Shown: positions 1 through 9,650, counted from the stretch's first letter. The stretch is 64,000 nucleotides of DNA from Sphingomonas pruni NBRC 15498 (GCF_001598455.1 NZ_BCYZ01000010.1:1-64000); one strand, 5' to 3'. A program made the numbers and translations. Notes: a model not told the origin generated them from the letters alone.

Positions 1-17
1 GGGTGGTTAGCGGCCGT

Positions 18-332
18 TCACAAGAATGCTCGCGAGGGGTGGGCGGCGGGTATGATTTTCGTGGGCACCTCAGACATCGAGCGATGAGGTGCACTGAGCG
101 CCCGATCTACAAGTTCTTCATCGGTGAGCGGCTCCAAGCACTCAACTATTAGCCAGCGAGCTTCAATCGGATCCGGACATCCTGCGCAGAAGTCGATGAG
201 CACCTGATCGACTTCGGTTTGTGTAAGGCCGCTCGCTTTTGGATTCATGAGCGTTCCAAGGAGGTTCAACAATTCGGCCCTATCAAGTGATCTTGCGTTC
301 AAGGCTCGCCTCCTTGCTTTGCCAGCTATCAT
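18..332 (-). CDS. Small hypothetical protein
   Basis: This 104-residue protein is not recognised. It has no signal peptide or membrane segment. The middle is rich in acidic and hydrophobic residues that would form amphipathic helices, with a Cys pair (CAGC) near residue 50 and another Cys near residue 65. The ATG overlaps the stop of a short upstream ORF by 4 bp. A second ATG at base 248 would give a 76-residue form. It lies at the left edge of the conjugative element among cargo-like genes. Confidence 0.5.
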   Translation of the reverse strand: MIAGKARRRALNARSLDRAELLNLLGTLMNPKASGLTQTEVDQVLIDFCAGCPDPIEARWLIVECLEPLTDEELVDRALSAPHRSMSEVPTKIIPAAHPSRAFL

Positions 333-541
333 CCCAAGCGGAACGTGTCAGCATTGAGTTCAGGCGAAAGCGATGTCAGCAATTGGGTCGGAAGCGGAAT
401 GGCGGTTTCCGGCTCGGCTCGGTCACCTGTCAAAGGCCGATAATCGGTGAAGAAGCGGCGACTACGATAGGTCGCCAATGAGGGGTGGCGGGGCTCTGGA
501 GCGTTCGTCCAGAAATCCCCGTAGTCCACGCGCCTCGTCAT
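329..541 (-). CDS. Possible small ORF upstream of the hypothetical gene
   Basis: A 70-codon frame ends with a TGA that overlaps the ATG of the next gene by 4 bp, an arrangement typical of translational coupling. The product is basic and proline-rich and resembles no known family. There is no convincing ribosome binding site before the ATG at 541. Only the coupling geometry supports it, so it may be chance. Confidence 0.22.
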   Translation of the reverse strand: MTRRVDYGDFWTNAPEPRHPSLATYRSRRFFTDYRPLTGDRAEPETAIPLPTQLLTSLSPELNADTFRLG

Positions 542-566
542 GCGAAGCGAGGTGGCTGGAGGCGGC

Positions 567-1466
567 CTACACCCCTGGCGCTCCCAGCCTGGGCGGTTCG
601 TTCGCGGGTAGAGCGAACACCGAGAGGCTGGCAATAACCAGCATAGCCAGGGTCAGGACGCTGCCCTCCGGACCATCGAATCCGCCTGTCAGGTAATCGG
701 GCCCGATCGGTACGAGTTTGACCAGCAGGGCCGGCAGGTGAGCATCCAGCCCCGTAATGGGGACACCGAATCCAACGCCGGCAAACCAATTCCATCCGGC
801 ATGCCAGCCCATGACCCCCCAAATGCTGTTGGCGCGGCGCGCCCAGGCGCATGCGAAGACCGAGAACAGGAATGAGAGGCAGGTCACGCGCAGGGGCTGG
901 TGCGGGGAATAATGGAGAAACGTAAAGGCAACCGAGGTCGCGACGATCCCCGCGACGAGATTCCATCTTCTCGTGACGGACGAGAGAAGCCAGCCGCGAA
1001 AGATGAATTCCTCGACGCCCGACTGGAAGGCGAAGCAAGGCAGCAGCAACGCGATCCAGGCAAGAGACGAGGCCGAGGCGAATGCCGGAAAACCCGCCTC
1101 GACCCGATAGCCGCCGGCCAGCCAGATTGCCGAAATCGCCAGACCCATCATCGCGATGCCGATGGCCAGGCCGCCCAGGAACTTTCGCAGCCGGCCGGAC
1201 CCGGTAAGCCCCAGGGTCTTCAGTGCGCGACGCTCGACATAACGGGACCATGCGTAAGTTGCCGCGGCCATGGTCGCGAACGGCAGCAGGAGGAAAAGGC
1301 AGAAGGCCGCCGCAGTCAGCGGATCGCCCTTGGCATCGACCAAACCCCAATGCTCCATGAGGAAGTCGATTGGAACGCTCGAAAGAGCGACCAGCAAGAT
1401 GCATATAACCGGGGCAAGCCAAACGAAGGGCAACCAGCCTCGATGCGGGGTCGGCTCGTAAATCAT
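567..1466 (-). CDS. CPBP-family intramembrane metalloprotease
   Basis: This polytopic protein of about 299 residues has the three CPBP (Abi/CAAX protease-like) motifs in order: EEFIFRGW with the paired glutamates and arginine, FLHY with the first metal-ligand histidine, and GWHAGWNW with the second. Hydrophobic stretches near the start (FVWLAPVICILLVAL) and around the motifs would make about eight membrane helices. Family members cleave within the membrane, and in bacteria some act in bacteriocin immunity or peptide maturation. The reading frame opens further upstream, to 1,601. I chose the ATG at 1,466 because the first membrane helix follows shortly after it. No clear ribosome binding site decides the start. 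It appears to be ICE cargo. Confidence 0.85.
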   Translation of the reverse strand: MIYEPTPHRGWLPFVWLAPVICILLVALSSVPIDFLMEHWGLVDAKGDPLTAAAFCLFLLLPFATMAAATYAWSRYVERRALKTLGLTGSGRLRKFLGGLAIGIAMMGLAISAIWLAGGYRVEAGFPAFASASSLAWIALLLPCFAFQSGVEEFIFRGWLLSSVTRRWNLVAGIVATSVAFTFLHYSPHQPLRVTCLSFLFSVFACAWARRANSIWGVMGWHAGWNWFAGVGFGVPITGLDAHLPALLVKLVPIGPDYLTGGFDGPEGSVLTLAMLVIASLSVFALPANEPPRLGAPGV

Positions 1467-1624
1467 GTTCGGCACTGTATTGCCGTTATAATACACCTGT
1501 GCCGAAGTCAAGACTTCTACTTTTCGGCCATCCTGCTCGAGCTCAGGTCCGGGAGTCCGGCACGCCATCTTGAACGCAAGGCAGATTGGCGTCCGCCCCA
1601 TAAAACGTTTTCCGCACGACGGGT

Positions 1625-1822
1625 TCAGGGATTGCTGAAGCTTTCGTAAGCGGATTTTGCCGGGATGCTTATCGAAATGACCGTCCCCTTGCCGAACTCG
1701 CTTTCGAGCGTGAGGGCGCCACCAATGCGTTCCGCCGGTTCCCGCATGCCGATCAGCCCGAATGAACGCCGCCGCGATCTTGACCGGTCATCAGCGGATC
1801 TACACCTCCGATAGGCCAGCAA
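1625..1822 (-). pseudogene. Remnant of a sensor histidine kinase (ATPase C-terminus)
   Basis: The last ~45 residues match the end of a NarL/DesK-type kinase ATPase domain: a G-box-like GLIGMREPAERIGG followed by LESEFGKGTVISISIP. The sequence before it (an Arg/Ser-rich stretch) is not kinase-like, and no frame upstream restores the dimerisation or N-box parts. About nine tenths of the gene is therefore missing. An intact kinase would sense a signal and phosphorylate a response regulator; no regulator gene is adjacent. It probably marks an old insertion or deletion junction inside the element. Confidence 0.6.
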
Positions 1823-2093
1823 TGAATCGATTGGCTGGATGGGCGTGCCGCGGCGGACAGTCGTCTATAGTTGAGGATGGCTAGCGCCTGGAATCCTCGA
1901 GATTTCCGCTGCTCAGCTCCAGGCATTCGTCTCAGCCTGTGCGGAACTGCGCCAACGCTGAACCCTGTCCCGGTGTGGCAGGGGGGTCGAATTCGCGCAT
2001 AGCCGTTTTCGACCCTGCACGGCGCGGGTCGAGCGGGCGAAAAGGAGCCCGACGCGGCGCACTCGGGCGCTGCGCTGGAACCCCGGATGCGCC

Positions 2094-2318
2094 ATGCCCG
2101 ATGTTGACGACCGCGCCGCCAAGGCGCGTACGAGCTGTCCGTTTCTGACCGCCAAGCAGGCGGCCTACCATCTCGGGCTGGCGGCCAGTTCGATGAAAGG
2201 GCTGCGCGCCAGGGGCAGGGGGCCGCGGTGCCGCCTCCACGGCCGTGCCTGGTATTATCATATCGACGATCTCGAGGCGTGGTCCCTCGCGCAAGTCCGG
2301 GGCGAAGGTCGTGATTGA
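2094..2318 (+). CDS. Helix-turn-helix DNA-binding protein
   Basis: A 74-residue protein with a MerR/excisionase-like helix-turn-helix (FLTAKQAAYHLGL, about residues 17-29) followed by a wing containing WYYHIDDLEAW. This layout matches the small HTH_17 proteins that open many conjugative modules and act as regulators or directionality factors. It overlaps the start of the TraF gene by 8 bp, so the two are probably co-transcribed. The target site is unknown. Confidence 0.75.
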   Translation: MPDVDDRAAKARTSCPFLTAKQAAYHLGLAASSMKGLRARGRGPRCRLHGRAWYYHIDDLEAWSLAQVRGEGRD

Positions 2319-2880
2319 TCGGGTCGATCGTGCGCTCGCGAGCTTTGGCGACGCGCTGCGCCGGGCGCGTGCCCGCCGCCGCCGGCTGGTCTGGTTGAGC
2401 GGGCTCACGGCAATCGGGTGTCTGGCCCTTCTGGAGCCGATGGTTTTGCCATCGCGGCCACGGCTGCTCTGGAATGCCAGCGCGAGCATGCCGATTGGCC
2501 TCTATCGCGTCGGCCCAGCGCAAGCGCTCCGGGTCGGCGATCTCGCCATCGCCTTTCCGCCCGCCCCGGCAGCGGCGATCGCGGGGGCGCGCGGCTATGT
2601 GCCGCGCGCGGTACCGCTGCTCAAGGATATCGCCGCGATCGCCGGGCAGCGCGTCTGCGCCCAGGGCACGGTCGTTTCGGTCGACGGCTGGCCGGTTGCT
2701 CTCCGCCATCGGCTCGATCGCCGCGGCCGTCCTTTGCCATGGTGGTCGGGCTGTCGTCGCCTCGGCATGGGCGACCTGTTCCTCCTCGGGCGGTCGGCGG
2801 ATTCGTTCGACGGCCGCTATTTCGGCCCGACCGATCGACCGGACGTGCTTGGTCGCGCGGTGCCGTTATGGCTGCGCTGA
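2311..2880 (+). CDS. traF: TraF-like S26 signal peptidase of the conjugation system
   Basis: The 189-residue protein has one N-terminal membrane segment (LVWLSGLTAIGCLALL), then the S26 serine block (ASMPIGLYR, serine before MPIG) and the lysine block (PLLKDIAAIAGQRVC). These form the Ser-Lys dyad of TraF/LepB-type peptidases. In RP4-like systems TraF cyclises the TrbC pilin after its C-terminal processing, which fits the trbC gene 20 kb downstream. I chose the GTG at 2,311, which has a purine-rich GGCGAAGG upstream and overlaps the HTH gene. Its end overlaps the transglycosylase start by 13 bp. Confidence 0.85.
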   Translation: MIDRVDRALASFGDALRRARARRRRLVWLSGLTAIGCLALLEPMVLPSRPRLLWNASASMPIGLYRVGPAQALRVGDLAIAFPPAPAAAIAGARGYVPRAVPLLKDIAAIAGQRVCAQGTVVSVDGWPVALRHRLDRRGRPLPWWSGCRRLGMGDLFLLGRSADSFDGRYFGPTDRPDVLGRAVPLWLR

Positions 2881-3431
2881 GATTGCTGGCGATCGCCGTG
2901 GCATTCGCGCCAGTGCCGGCCGCTGCCCGACGCGTGGCCGACTGGCAACCCTATATGGCCGAAGCGTCGCAGCGTTTCGCTGTGCCCGTCTCCTGGATCG
3001 CGGCGGTGATGCGCATCGAAAGCGGCGGCCAGACGACGCTGGGCGGGCGTCCGATCGTCAGCCGCGCGGGGGCGATGGGGCCCATGCAGGTGATGCCCGC
3101 GACCTGGGCGTCGCTGCGGGCCGCATTGGCGTTGGGCCAGGACCCGTTCGATCCCCATGACAATATCCTGGCAGGCGCTGCCTATCTGCGGATGATGTAC
3201 GACCGCTTCGGCTATCCCGGTTGCTTTGCCGCCTATAATGCCGGGCCCGCCCGATATGCCGCCTATCTCGCGGGGCGCCCGCTCCCGGCGGAAACCGTCG
3301 ACTATGTGGCGGCGGTCGGATCGCTGCGTACAGGCGATGCCGGGGTGACCGGGCGGGTTGGGTCCGGTGGTGTAGTGCGCGCGATTACGCCCGCTGCCGC
3401 CACTGTCTTCGCCATCCCGCCGCGATGGTGA
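2868..3431 (+). CDS. Lytic transglycosylase (SLT domain) for conjugation
   Basis: A signal peptide (LRLLAIAVAFAPVPAAA) is followed by an SLT goose-lysozyme-like domain. It has the catalytic glutamate in MRIESGG, then GAMGPMQVMPATW and FAAYNAGPARY, all standard family motifs. The product, 187 residues, would act in the periplasm to open peptidoglycan locally so that the mating channel can be built (VirB1 role). It is translationally coupled to the peptidase gene upstream. About 180 bp without a gene separates it from the giant cargo gene that follows. Confidence 0.9.
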   Translation: MAALRLLAIAVAFAPVPAAARRVADWQPYMAEASQRFAVPVSWIAAVMRIESGGQTTLGGRPIVSRAGAMGPMQVMPATWASLRAALALGQDPFDPHDNILAGAAYLRMMYDRFGYPGCFAAYNAGPARYAAYLAGRPLPAETVDYVAAVGSLRTGDAGVTGRVGSGGVVRAITPAAATVFAIPPRW

Positions 3432-3611
3432 CCGGGCCTCGTTCGCGCGCGCACACCCGCTAACCTCATCATCTTGGCACCATCGGCTTGCTATTTGCCC
3501 CAGGCTTCAAGCAGATGGCGCGATGGGCGAGGGGGCTGAACTTCACGACTGTCTGCGGTTCGGCGTTTGCCGTGCGCCCGGCCTGTTCGCCGGGACGTCG
3601 GCGCGCGGCTG

Positions 3612-6600
3612 ATGGCAGTGCCGGGCATCGATCCGCCCCAACAGGAAACGCGGCCGCCGCGGCTCGAAGGCTGGGACTGGCAGCAGCTCGAGCGCCTGAC
3701 CGAAGCATTGCTGGCACACGAACCCGATGTGGTGACGGCCAGTCAGTATGGCATTCCGGGGCAGACGCAGTTCGGCATCGACACCAAGGCCGAGCTGCAG
3801 GGCGGCGGCTGCCATGTCGCGTCGTGCAAGGCTCATGCGGCAATCGAGAAGGGCGATCTCGCCACCTGGTCGACGGCGTTCCTGAAACATTGGGACAGCA
3901 AATGGAAAGCCAAGCGCGTCGGGCGCTTTATCCTTACGACGACCGCGCCGGTCGCGCCCACCCATGTCGTCGACGAGGCCGACACCGAGCGCGAGCGGTT
4001 CCGCAAGGTCGGGGTTCAATATGAATTGTGGGGGCAGCCCCAGCTGATCGAGCGGATGCGGCCGCACCGCGGCATCGTCGCTCAATATCTCGGCACCGAC
4101 TGGGTCGACCGGCTGTGCGGGCCGCGGCAGCGCGAAGCGCTGCAGGCGCTCGGATCCTCGGTCGGGACCCAGCCGGTCGAGACGAGCCAGATCGCCGAAT
4201 TGCGCGCCATGCTATCGGGCGAGGCCGAGAAGAAGGTCGCGCGCGCGCTCGACGACTTGCGCGCCGGGGAGGTCGGCGCGGTCGAGCGCAGCCTGGCGGA
4301 GTTGCGTGATCCGCAATTGTGGTGCCAGCTCGAGCCGGGCGCTCAGGCGCGCGTGCTGCGCTTTGCCGCCTCGACGGCGCTCCATCGCGAGGACCTCGAT
4401 GGCGCCGCCGCGCTCGATGCCGAAGCGACGGCGATCCAGCCGGCGGCCGAACCGCGCATCGCGGCCCGGATCGCCGCCGTGCGCGACGGTGCCCGCGCCG
4501 GCCTCGCCACGCTCGGCACGCCTACGACCCGTGACGGCCGCCAGCTCCAGACGGCATTGTACCTGTCATGCGGCGATATCGACAGCGCGGAGGCGGTGCT
4601 CGCGCTCCTCGCCGCCGATGAGCCCGATCCGGAAACCACCCGGCTCCAGGCCTGGGCCCTGCTGATGCGCAACAAGCGAACCGAGGCGCTCGACCTCGTC
4701 GAGCAGCTCGAACGCGAGGCCGGACACTGGACCGCGTCGATACGCACGATTGCCATTGTACGCTACGCCGCCGCCTTGTCGCCGATGCTGGCGCCCGAAT
4801 GGTTCCTCAATGCCAGCCCGGTCGATTTCGATCTCGTCCGCGACGATGACGAAGCCCATGCCTGGCTAGTCAGCGCCACCACCGGCCTGCAGTCGCTCGT
4901 CGACCGCGGCGGCGATCGCGACGATCGTCACTGGCTGCTCGCCGCGCTTTCGAACCAGCTTGAGCGCCGCGCTGACGCCGAGGCGCTGGCGTGCGCGCTC
5001 CTCCTGAAAGATCCCGGCGATCCGATTCCGGTCGCCTGGTCGCTCTCGCGCCGATTCACCGTGGACCTCGCCGAAAGCCGGCGGCTTTATGCCGACCGTT
5101 ATGCCGCCGGCATGACCGAGCAGATCGAAGCCCGTATCCATGCGCTGCTGCTCGTGTCCGAGGGCGATACCGCCGCTGCCCGTGTGGCGCTCGAGGCCCA
5201 TCTCGCGGCCCAGTCGGGCGAGGCGCGCAGCGAGGCGGAGACCTGGATCGCCCGGCTCGCCGCTGATCTCGGCGAGGGTGATACCGGGACACCGGTGCCG
5301 GCGACCGACACGTTCGTCGACGACATCCAGGCCGCGCGGTCGAGCGGCGACTGGTCGGGGGTCAAGCAGGGGTTCGACACGCTCGCCGGGAGCGGCCAGC
5401 CGCAGACGCTCGCGGCGGCCCAGCTGATCGCTGCAGAAGGCCAATGGTCGATCCTCCAGCCGCACCGGAGCGCGATCCTTGGTTTCGCGACGGCTGAGGC
5501 GGTCCGCATCGTCGCGTATCTCATCGCCTCGACCGGCGTCGACGGCGAGCTGGTCGAGTTCATCGAACAACATCGCGCCGTGTTCCGCAACGGCGTGCCG
5601 CCGCCCGATGTCCGGCGGCTCATCGTCGACCAGCAGCAGAAGGCGGGCGACCTGGTCGGCGCACTCGAGACCGCCCGCGCGCTCAGCGCCGAATCGGGCG
5701 CGGCGGTCGACCGCCACCTCGAGGCGCGGCTGCGGGCGGGTATCGGCGATACCGGCGGCGCGGCGCGGATCGTGCGCGACCTGATGCGCAGCGCCGATCT
5801 GGCCCCCGACGCCGCGCTTGCCTGGGTCGAGACCTTGCGCGCGAGCGACATGACGCTCGCCCAGGAACTGTGGCGGTTCGCCGTCGAGCGCGATGCGCAG
5901 CGCCGCCTTGCCGTGTCGGCGTTCGTCCAGGCCTTCTCGATCGGGCTCGAGAATGAGGCAGCGCCCTTCCGGCTCGACTTCATGCAGGCCGCCGATGAGG
6001 GGACAGGGCCCGCCCGTAAATTCGATGTCGCCGAGCTGCCGGCCTTCATCGCCTCGCAGAACGCCACCGCCGAGGAGCATTGGGCGCTCTATCTCGACGG
6101 CCGCATCCCCGCCCATCTGCTCGCCGAGCACCAGAACCTCTCGCTCGACGCCCTGCTGCTCGAATCGCCCAACAGCGCAGCCGGCCCGCTCAAACTCCGG
6201 CTGTGGCGGAACGGCGCCCGGCCGCGCCATCTCGATGTCGGGCTGCCATGGTCGCAGTGGCGTCTGCACATGGATATTTCGGCGCTGCTCGTCGCCGCGC
6301 ATGCCGACCTCCTCGATATCGTCGAACGCCACCCCAATCCGGTGCGGATCTCGCCGGCCGTGCCCGCGGCGCTCGTCGACATGCATCGGCGCGTCGCACC
6401 GGCACAGCCCGCGCGCCTCGCCTCGCTGCGCACACTCGCCGATATGTTCGGCAACGGTCTCGTCGAGCGGGCGCGGGAGAGTGGCGGTCGCGTCGTCGCG
6501 CTGCGCGACCCGGATGGCGATCGGGACATGGACATGGATGTCGGCCAGCTGGTCGATGCCGCCTTTGCGGCCGGGGTGATCGACGAGGCCACGACGTTGC

Positions 6601-9600
6601 GTGCGCGCGCCGCAATGCCGGCGCCGGCCGCCGACCAGGCCGCGGTGACCACGCCGCTTGTCGCCGGCGACCGCCTGTGGCTCGCGGGTGCGGCCGCCGA
6701 GCAGCTCCTTGAGCTGGACCTTTTGTCCGCGCTGTGTCTCGGGTTCGATGTCGGGATCGACCCCGAGGTCGCGCGCGGGATACGCCATTATGTCGCGGCC
6801 GAGGAGGGCAAGGCGCGCCGCGCCGCGTTCCTCGACAGCTTGCGCGAGCGGATCCGGCTAGGCATCGAGGCAGGCCGGTTCGAGCTGATCCGGCGACATG
6901 CGGATCGCGAGGTTGATACCCGCAACCCCACGACCCTGTGTCTTATCGATCTGCTCAACGCCGAGCCGATCGACGGCGCGGTCGATTGGTACGAAGACCG
7001 CCAGCTGACTGGCTATCCGGCCAATAACAGCCATGTGATCGTCGAGCTGGTCGACATTCTCGGCGCGCTCGTCGCCGATGGCGTCCTGAGCGAGGCCGAA
7101 GCGCGGGCCCGATTGAGTCGCTTGCTCGGTGACGGGGCCGGGCTGATCCAGCTCGAGTCCGCCGACGTGGTCCCGGCAATTCTTGCGGCGCCCGTCGTCG
7201 ACGGCGAATTGCGCGAGACGCCTGCCTTGGTCGCGATCCGCCGCAACCGCGCGGCACACCGGCTGTTGGAGCCGCGGCTGAAAGTCGGGAAAAGCGACGA
7301 TCCCGACGATCACCGCCCCGACGAAACGCGCTTGGTGCTGGCCGATATGAGGCTCGCCGAAGAATGCCTCGCGGCGATCTGGTCGGACCCGGTGCAATCG
7401 ATCGCGAGTTGCGCCGCGCGCTCTGAATGGGTCTGGGCAACGCTCAGAATGGAGCGATCACTGCGGGCGATTCCCGAGGACGCCCCCGGCGGCGCGGCGC
7501 GCACGCTCGCAGCGCTCTCCTTCCATTCGGCGGTCGAGACGCTCGCGATGCCGGGCGAGGTGCCGCTTGGGCTGCGCCGCATCCGCCGGCGCGCCTTTGC
7601 CAACTGGTTCTGGCTAACGGCGCTCGGCCCCCACCGCAAAGGCGATCCCGACATCCTCGAGCGCATCGCCGATCTCTTCGAAGCGCTTTATCTGCCCCGT
7701 TTGACCGGGCGCGACCCAACCGCGACACGCCCTGCAGTCGAGCTGTCGCTGATCAAGATTCGCGCCGGGGCGCTGCCGCAGCCCTTGATCAGCGTGCTGG
7801 CGACGCGCCCGATCGGCCCTTGGCTCGGGCTGCACTCGAACGAGGTTGTCACTATTCGCGGCGCGCGCTTCGAGGCCGATCGCTTCTGGCGCGCCGTGCG
7901 CACCGCGCGTCGCTACGGTCCGACCAACGTGCGCACGCTCGAGGGCAAGAAATGCCGTATCGTGCGCACCGACAATGGCGTCGCGATCAGCGGAGCGGTG
8001 CGCGCGCGGCTCGCGGATACGCTGTGCAGCCTGTTCGACCCACGGGTGCGCCCGATCGACCGATATGATGAGTTGCTCGCCGAGCTCGAGCTGACCGCGG
8101 CCGATCTCGAAAAATTCAGGGTCGAGGGGCGCGCGGCCCGCACGCCCAACCGGCTGGTCAGCGCGCTGATCGCCGCGCGCAAGCGCAGCGCCCGCGCGGT
8201 CTATGGCGATCTCGATGCCGCATTCCAGCCCAATCTGCGCATCGCACTCGGCGCCTTCTACCCGCCGCCAGCGAGCGCCCTGCTGCGCTACCTGCGGATC
8301 GAGCCGGGTGACGCTCCCTTCACCGACCGGCTGCGCACAGCCGGTCCGCGCCTCGCCGCCGATGTCGGCGCGCGGATGGCGCTGCGCCGCTTGAGCGGTT
8401 TGCCGATCGCCGGTCTGCTCGGCCTGGCCGGACTTCCGCTCTCGCCCGAGATTCAGGCCGAGCTCGATCGCGCCGTGACGCCGATCCAGCTTTATCGCCG
8501 CGCCGAGAACGCGCTCCGTGACGCGCCCGATACGGCCGGACGGCAAGCGATCGTGCACGCGCTGATCGAAGCGCTGCGCGCGACTGGCCCGGCGCTGACC
8601 GCCATCCTGCGCTGGACTGTGCGAGCCTTCTGGGAGGATTCGGAATTCCGGGCGCTGGGCGCGGCCGATCGGCTGGCGCTCACCTGGGTGCATGCCAATC
8701 GCGTGCTCGACACGTTCCTGCGCCGCAACGCCGATACCGACTTACTGACCCGCTTCTTCACCGAAGGCCATTTCGACGAGAATATCGCCGATCGCCTCAA
8801 CTTCGCACGGTTTGGCGACCGCGACGCCGCGTCGTCGAGCGGGATGTCCGCCGATGCCTTGCTCTATCACGCGCTCGGGGCGTTGATCGGCGACGCGCCG
8901 ATGGCCGATTATGTCGACGAGGGCGAGCTCGACGATCTGGTGAACGGTCTCCAGATCGCCGAGCCCGATGGGTCGGTGCCGATCCCGGCGCTGATCCTGC
9001 GCAACTTTGCCGGCCAGAACCTGCTCGGCAGCTTCCTGACGGCCCATGCGCCGGCGCTCGATGCGCTGATCGGGGATCCGATGGTGAAGCGCGCGAGTCT
9101 CGGCGACGACGCGATCCGAGATATCAGGGCGAACCGCGAAGACGGCATCGCCTGGTCGATGCTGATGCAGCATTCGCGCACCGGGCTGTCCCCTGAGCAG
9201 GAGGCGTCGGCGCAGGCCCTGTTGCGCGACAGCGATCTGGAGGGGCTGTCGATGGGGGCGCGCGACGGACTGCCGGTTCCGCGTGCCATGATCCGCACGA
9301 TCGGACTGTTGTTGCCGCAAGCCGACCATGGGAGAGCGCTCGACGTGATCCGGGCGGTGGCGCGCGCAGCAGCGGCGGACGGCCTGTCGCCCTTGCTGTC
9401 GGGCGATCGCGAGGAAGGCAGCGCGCTCGATCCTGTCCATGAGCTGCTCGAACTCGCCGGATGCTATGCCGGGATCGAGGAAGCCGATCTGTTCGAGCGG
9501 TTCGAGGCGGCGATCGTGGCGGCGGTCGAGGAATGGCCGGCCGCGGCGCCGTCGTTGCGCAAGCTGGTCGACCGGCTGATCCGCAGTAACGGCGTGATCC

Positions 9601-9650
9601 ACGCCGAGGCGCTGTGGCGGCTCTACCTCTACCTCAACGCCCGTCCCTGA
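3612..9650 (+). CDS. Giant 2,012-residue protein with possible Mrr-like nuclease N-terminus; defence candidate
   Basis: Residues 1-170 resemble a restriction-endonuclease fold. QYGIPGQTQFGID (about 45-57) supplies a Gln/Gly-rich loop and the motif aspartate. HVASCKAH (68-75) supplies the lysine, but serine replaces the Gln/Glu usually two residues before it, so activity is uncertain. The remaining ~1,840 residues are Leu/Ala/Arg/Asp-rich and look helical, with TPR/HEAT-like spacing. No Walker A motif, membrane segment or signal peptide is visible. It lies between conserved backbone genes, where ICEs often carry cargo. The reading frame opens at a TTG at 3,567; I prefer the ATG at 3,612, with no clear ribosome binding site for either. 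I do not recognise a named family. A defence role is inference from architecture and position. Confidence 0.72.
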   Translation: MAVPGIDPPQQETRPPRLEGWDWQQLERLTEALLAHEPDVVTASQYGIPGQTQFGIDTKAELQGGGCHVASCKAHAAIEKGDLATWSTAFLKHWDSKWKAKRVGRFILTTTAPVAPTHVVDEADTERERFRKVGVQYELWGQPQLIERMRPHRGIVAQYLGTDWVDRLCGPRQREALQALGSSVGTQPVETSQIAELRAMLSGEAEKKVARALDDLRAGEVGAVERSLAELRDPQLWCQLEPGAQARVLRFAASTALHREDLDGAAALDAEATAIQPAAEPRIAARIAAVRDGARAGLATLGTPTTRDGRQLQTALYLSCGDIDSAEAVLALLAADEPDPETTRLQAWALLMRNKRTEALDLVEQLEREAGHWTASIRTIAIVRYAAALSPMLAPEWFLNASPVDFDLVRDDDEAHAWLVSATTGLQSLVDRGGDRDDRHWLLAALSNQLERRADAEALACALLLKDPGDPIPVAWSLSRRFTVDLAESRRLYADRYAAGMTEQIEARIHALLLVSEGDTAAARVALEAHLAAQSGEARSEAETWIARLAADLGEGDTGTPVPATDTFVDDIQAARSSGDWSGVKQGFDTLAGSGQPQTLAAAQLIAAEGQWSILQPHRSAILGFATAEAVRIVAYLIASTGVDGELVEFIEQHRAVFRNGVPPPDVRRLIVDQQQKAGDLVGALETARALSAESGAAVDRHLEARLRAGIGDTGGAARIVRDLMRSADLAPDAALAWVETLRASDMTLAQELWRFAVERDAQRRLAVSAFVQAFSIGLENEAAPFRLDFMQAADEGTGPARKFDVAELPAFIASQNATAEEHWALYLDGRIPAHLLAEHQNLSLDALLLESPNSAAGPLKLRLWRNGARPRHLDVGLPWSQWRLHMDISALLVAAHADLLDIVERHPNPVRISPAVPAALVDMHRRVAPAQPARLASLRTLADMFGNGLVERARESGGRVVALRDPDGDRDMDMDVGQLVDAAFAAGVIDEATTLRARAAMPAPAADQAAVTTPLVAGDRLWLAGAAAEQLLELDLLSALCLGFDVGIDPEVARGIRHYVAAEEGKARRAAFLDSLRERIRLGIEAGRFELIRRHADREVDTRNPTTLCLIDLLNAEPIDGAVDWYEDRQLTGYPANNSHVIVELVDILGALVADGVLSEAEARARLSRLLGDGAGLIQLESADVVPAILAAPVVDGELRETPALVAIRRNRAAHRLLEPRLKVGKSDDPDDHRPDETRLVLADMRLAEECLAAIWSDPVQSIASCAARSEWVWATLRMERSLRAIPEDAPGGAARTLAALSFHSAVETLAMPGEVPLGLRRIRRRAFANWFWLTALGPHRKGDPDILERIADLFEALYLPRLTGRDPTATRPAVELSLIKIRAGALPQPLISVLATRPIGPWLGLHSNEVVTIRGARFEADRFWRAVRTARRYGPTNVRTLEGKKCRIVRTDNGVAISGAVRARLADTLCSLFDPRVRPIDRYDELLAELELTAADLEKFRVEGRAARTPNRLVSALIAARKRSARAVYGDLDAAFQPNLRIALGAFYPPPASALLRYLRIEPGDAPFTDRLRTAGPRLAADVGARMALRRLSGLPIAGLLGLAGLPLSPEIQAELDRAVTPIQLYRRAENALRDAPDTAGRQAIVHALIEALRATGPALTAILRWTVRAFWEDSEFRALGAADRLALTWVHANRVLDTFLRRNADTDLLTRFFTEGHFDENIADRLNFARFGDRDAASSSGMSADALLYHALGALIGDAPMADYVDEGELDDLVNGLQIAEPDGSVPIPALILRNFAGQNLLGSFLTAHAPALDALIGDPMVKRASLGDDAIRDIRANREDGIAWSMLMQHSRTGLSPEQEASAQALLRDSDLEGLSMGARDGLPVPRAMIRTIGLLLPQADHGRALDVIRAVARAAAADGLSPLLSGDREEGSALDPVHELLELAGCYAGIEEADLFERFEAAIVAAVEEWPAAAPSLRKLVDRLIRSNGVIHAEALWRLYLYLNARP

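Noticed and set aside
2094-2709. Minus-strand frames opposite the HTH and TraF genes
   Set aside because: The plus strand has clear TraF and HTH motifs; the minus frames have none.
3432-3611. Possible promoter boxes before the giant gene
   Set aside because: A TTGGCA near 3,474 has no -10 element at proper spacing, so I do not call a promoter.
4866-6788. 640-codon minus-strand frame inside the giant gene
   Set aside because: Composition is that of an antisense shadow, with no motifs and no ribosome binding site.
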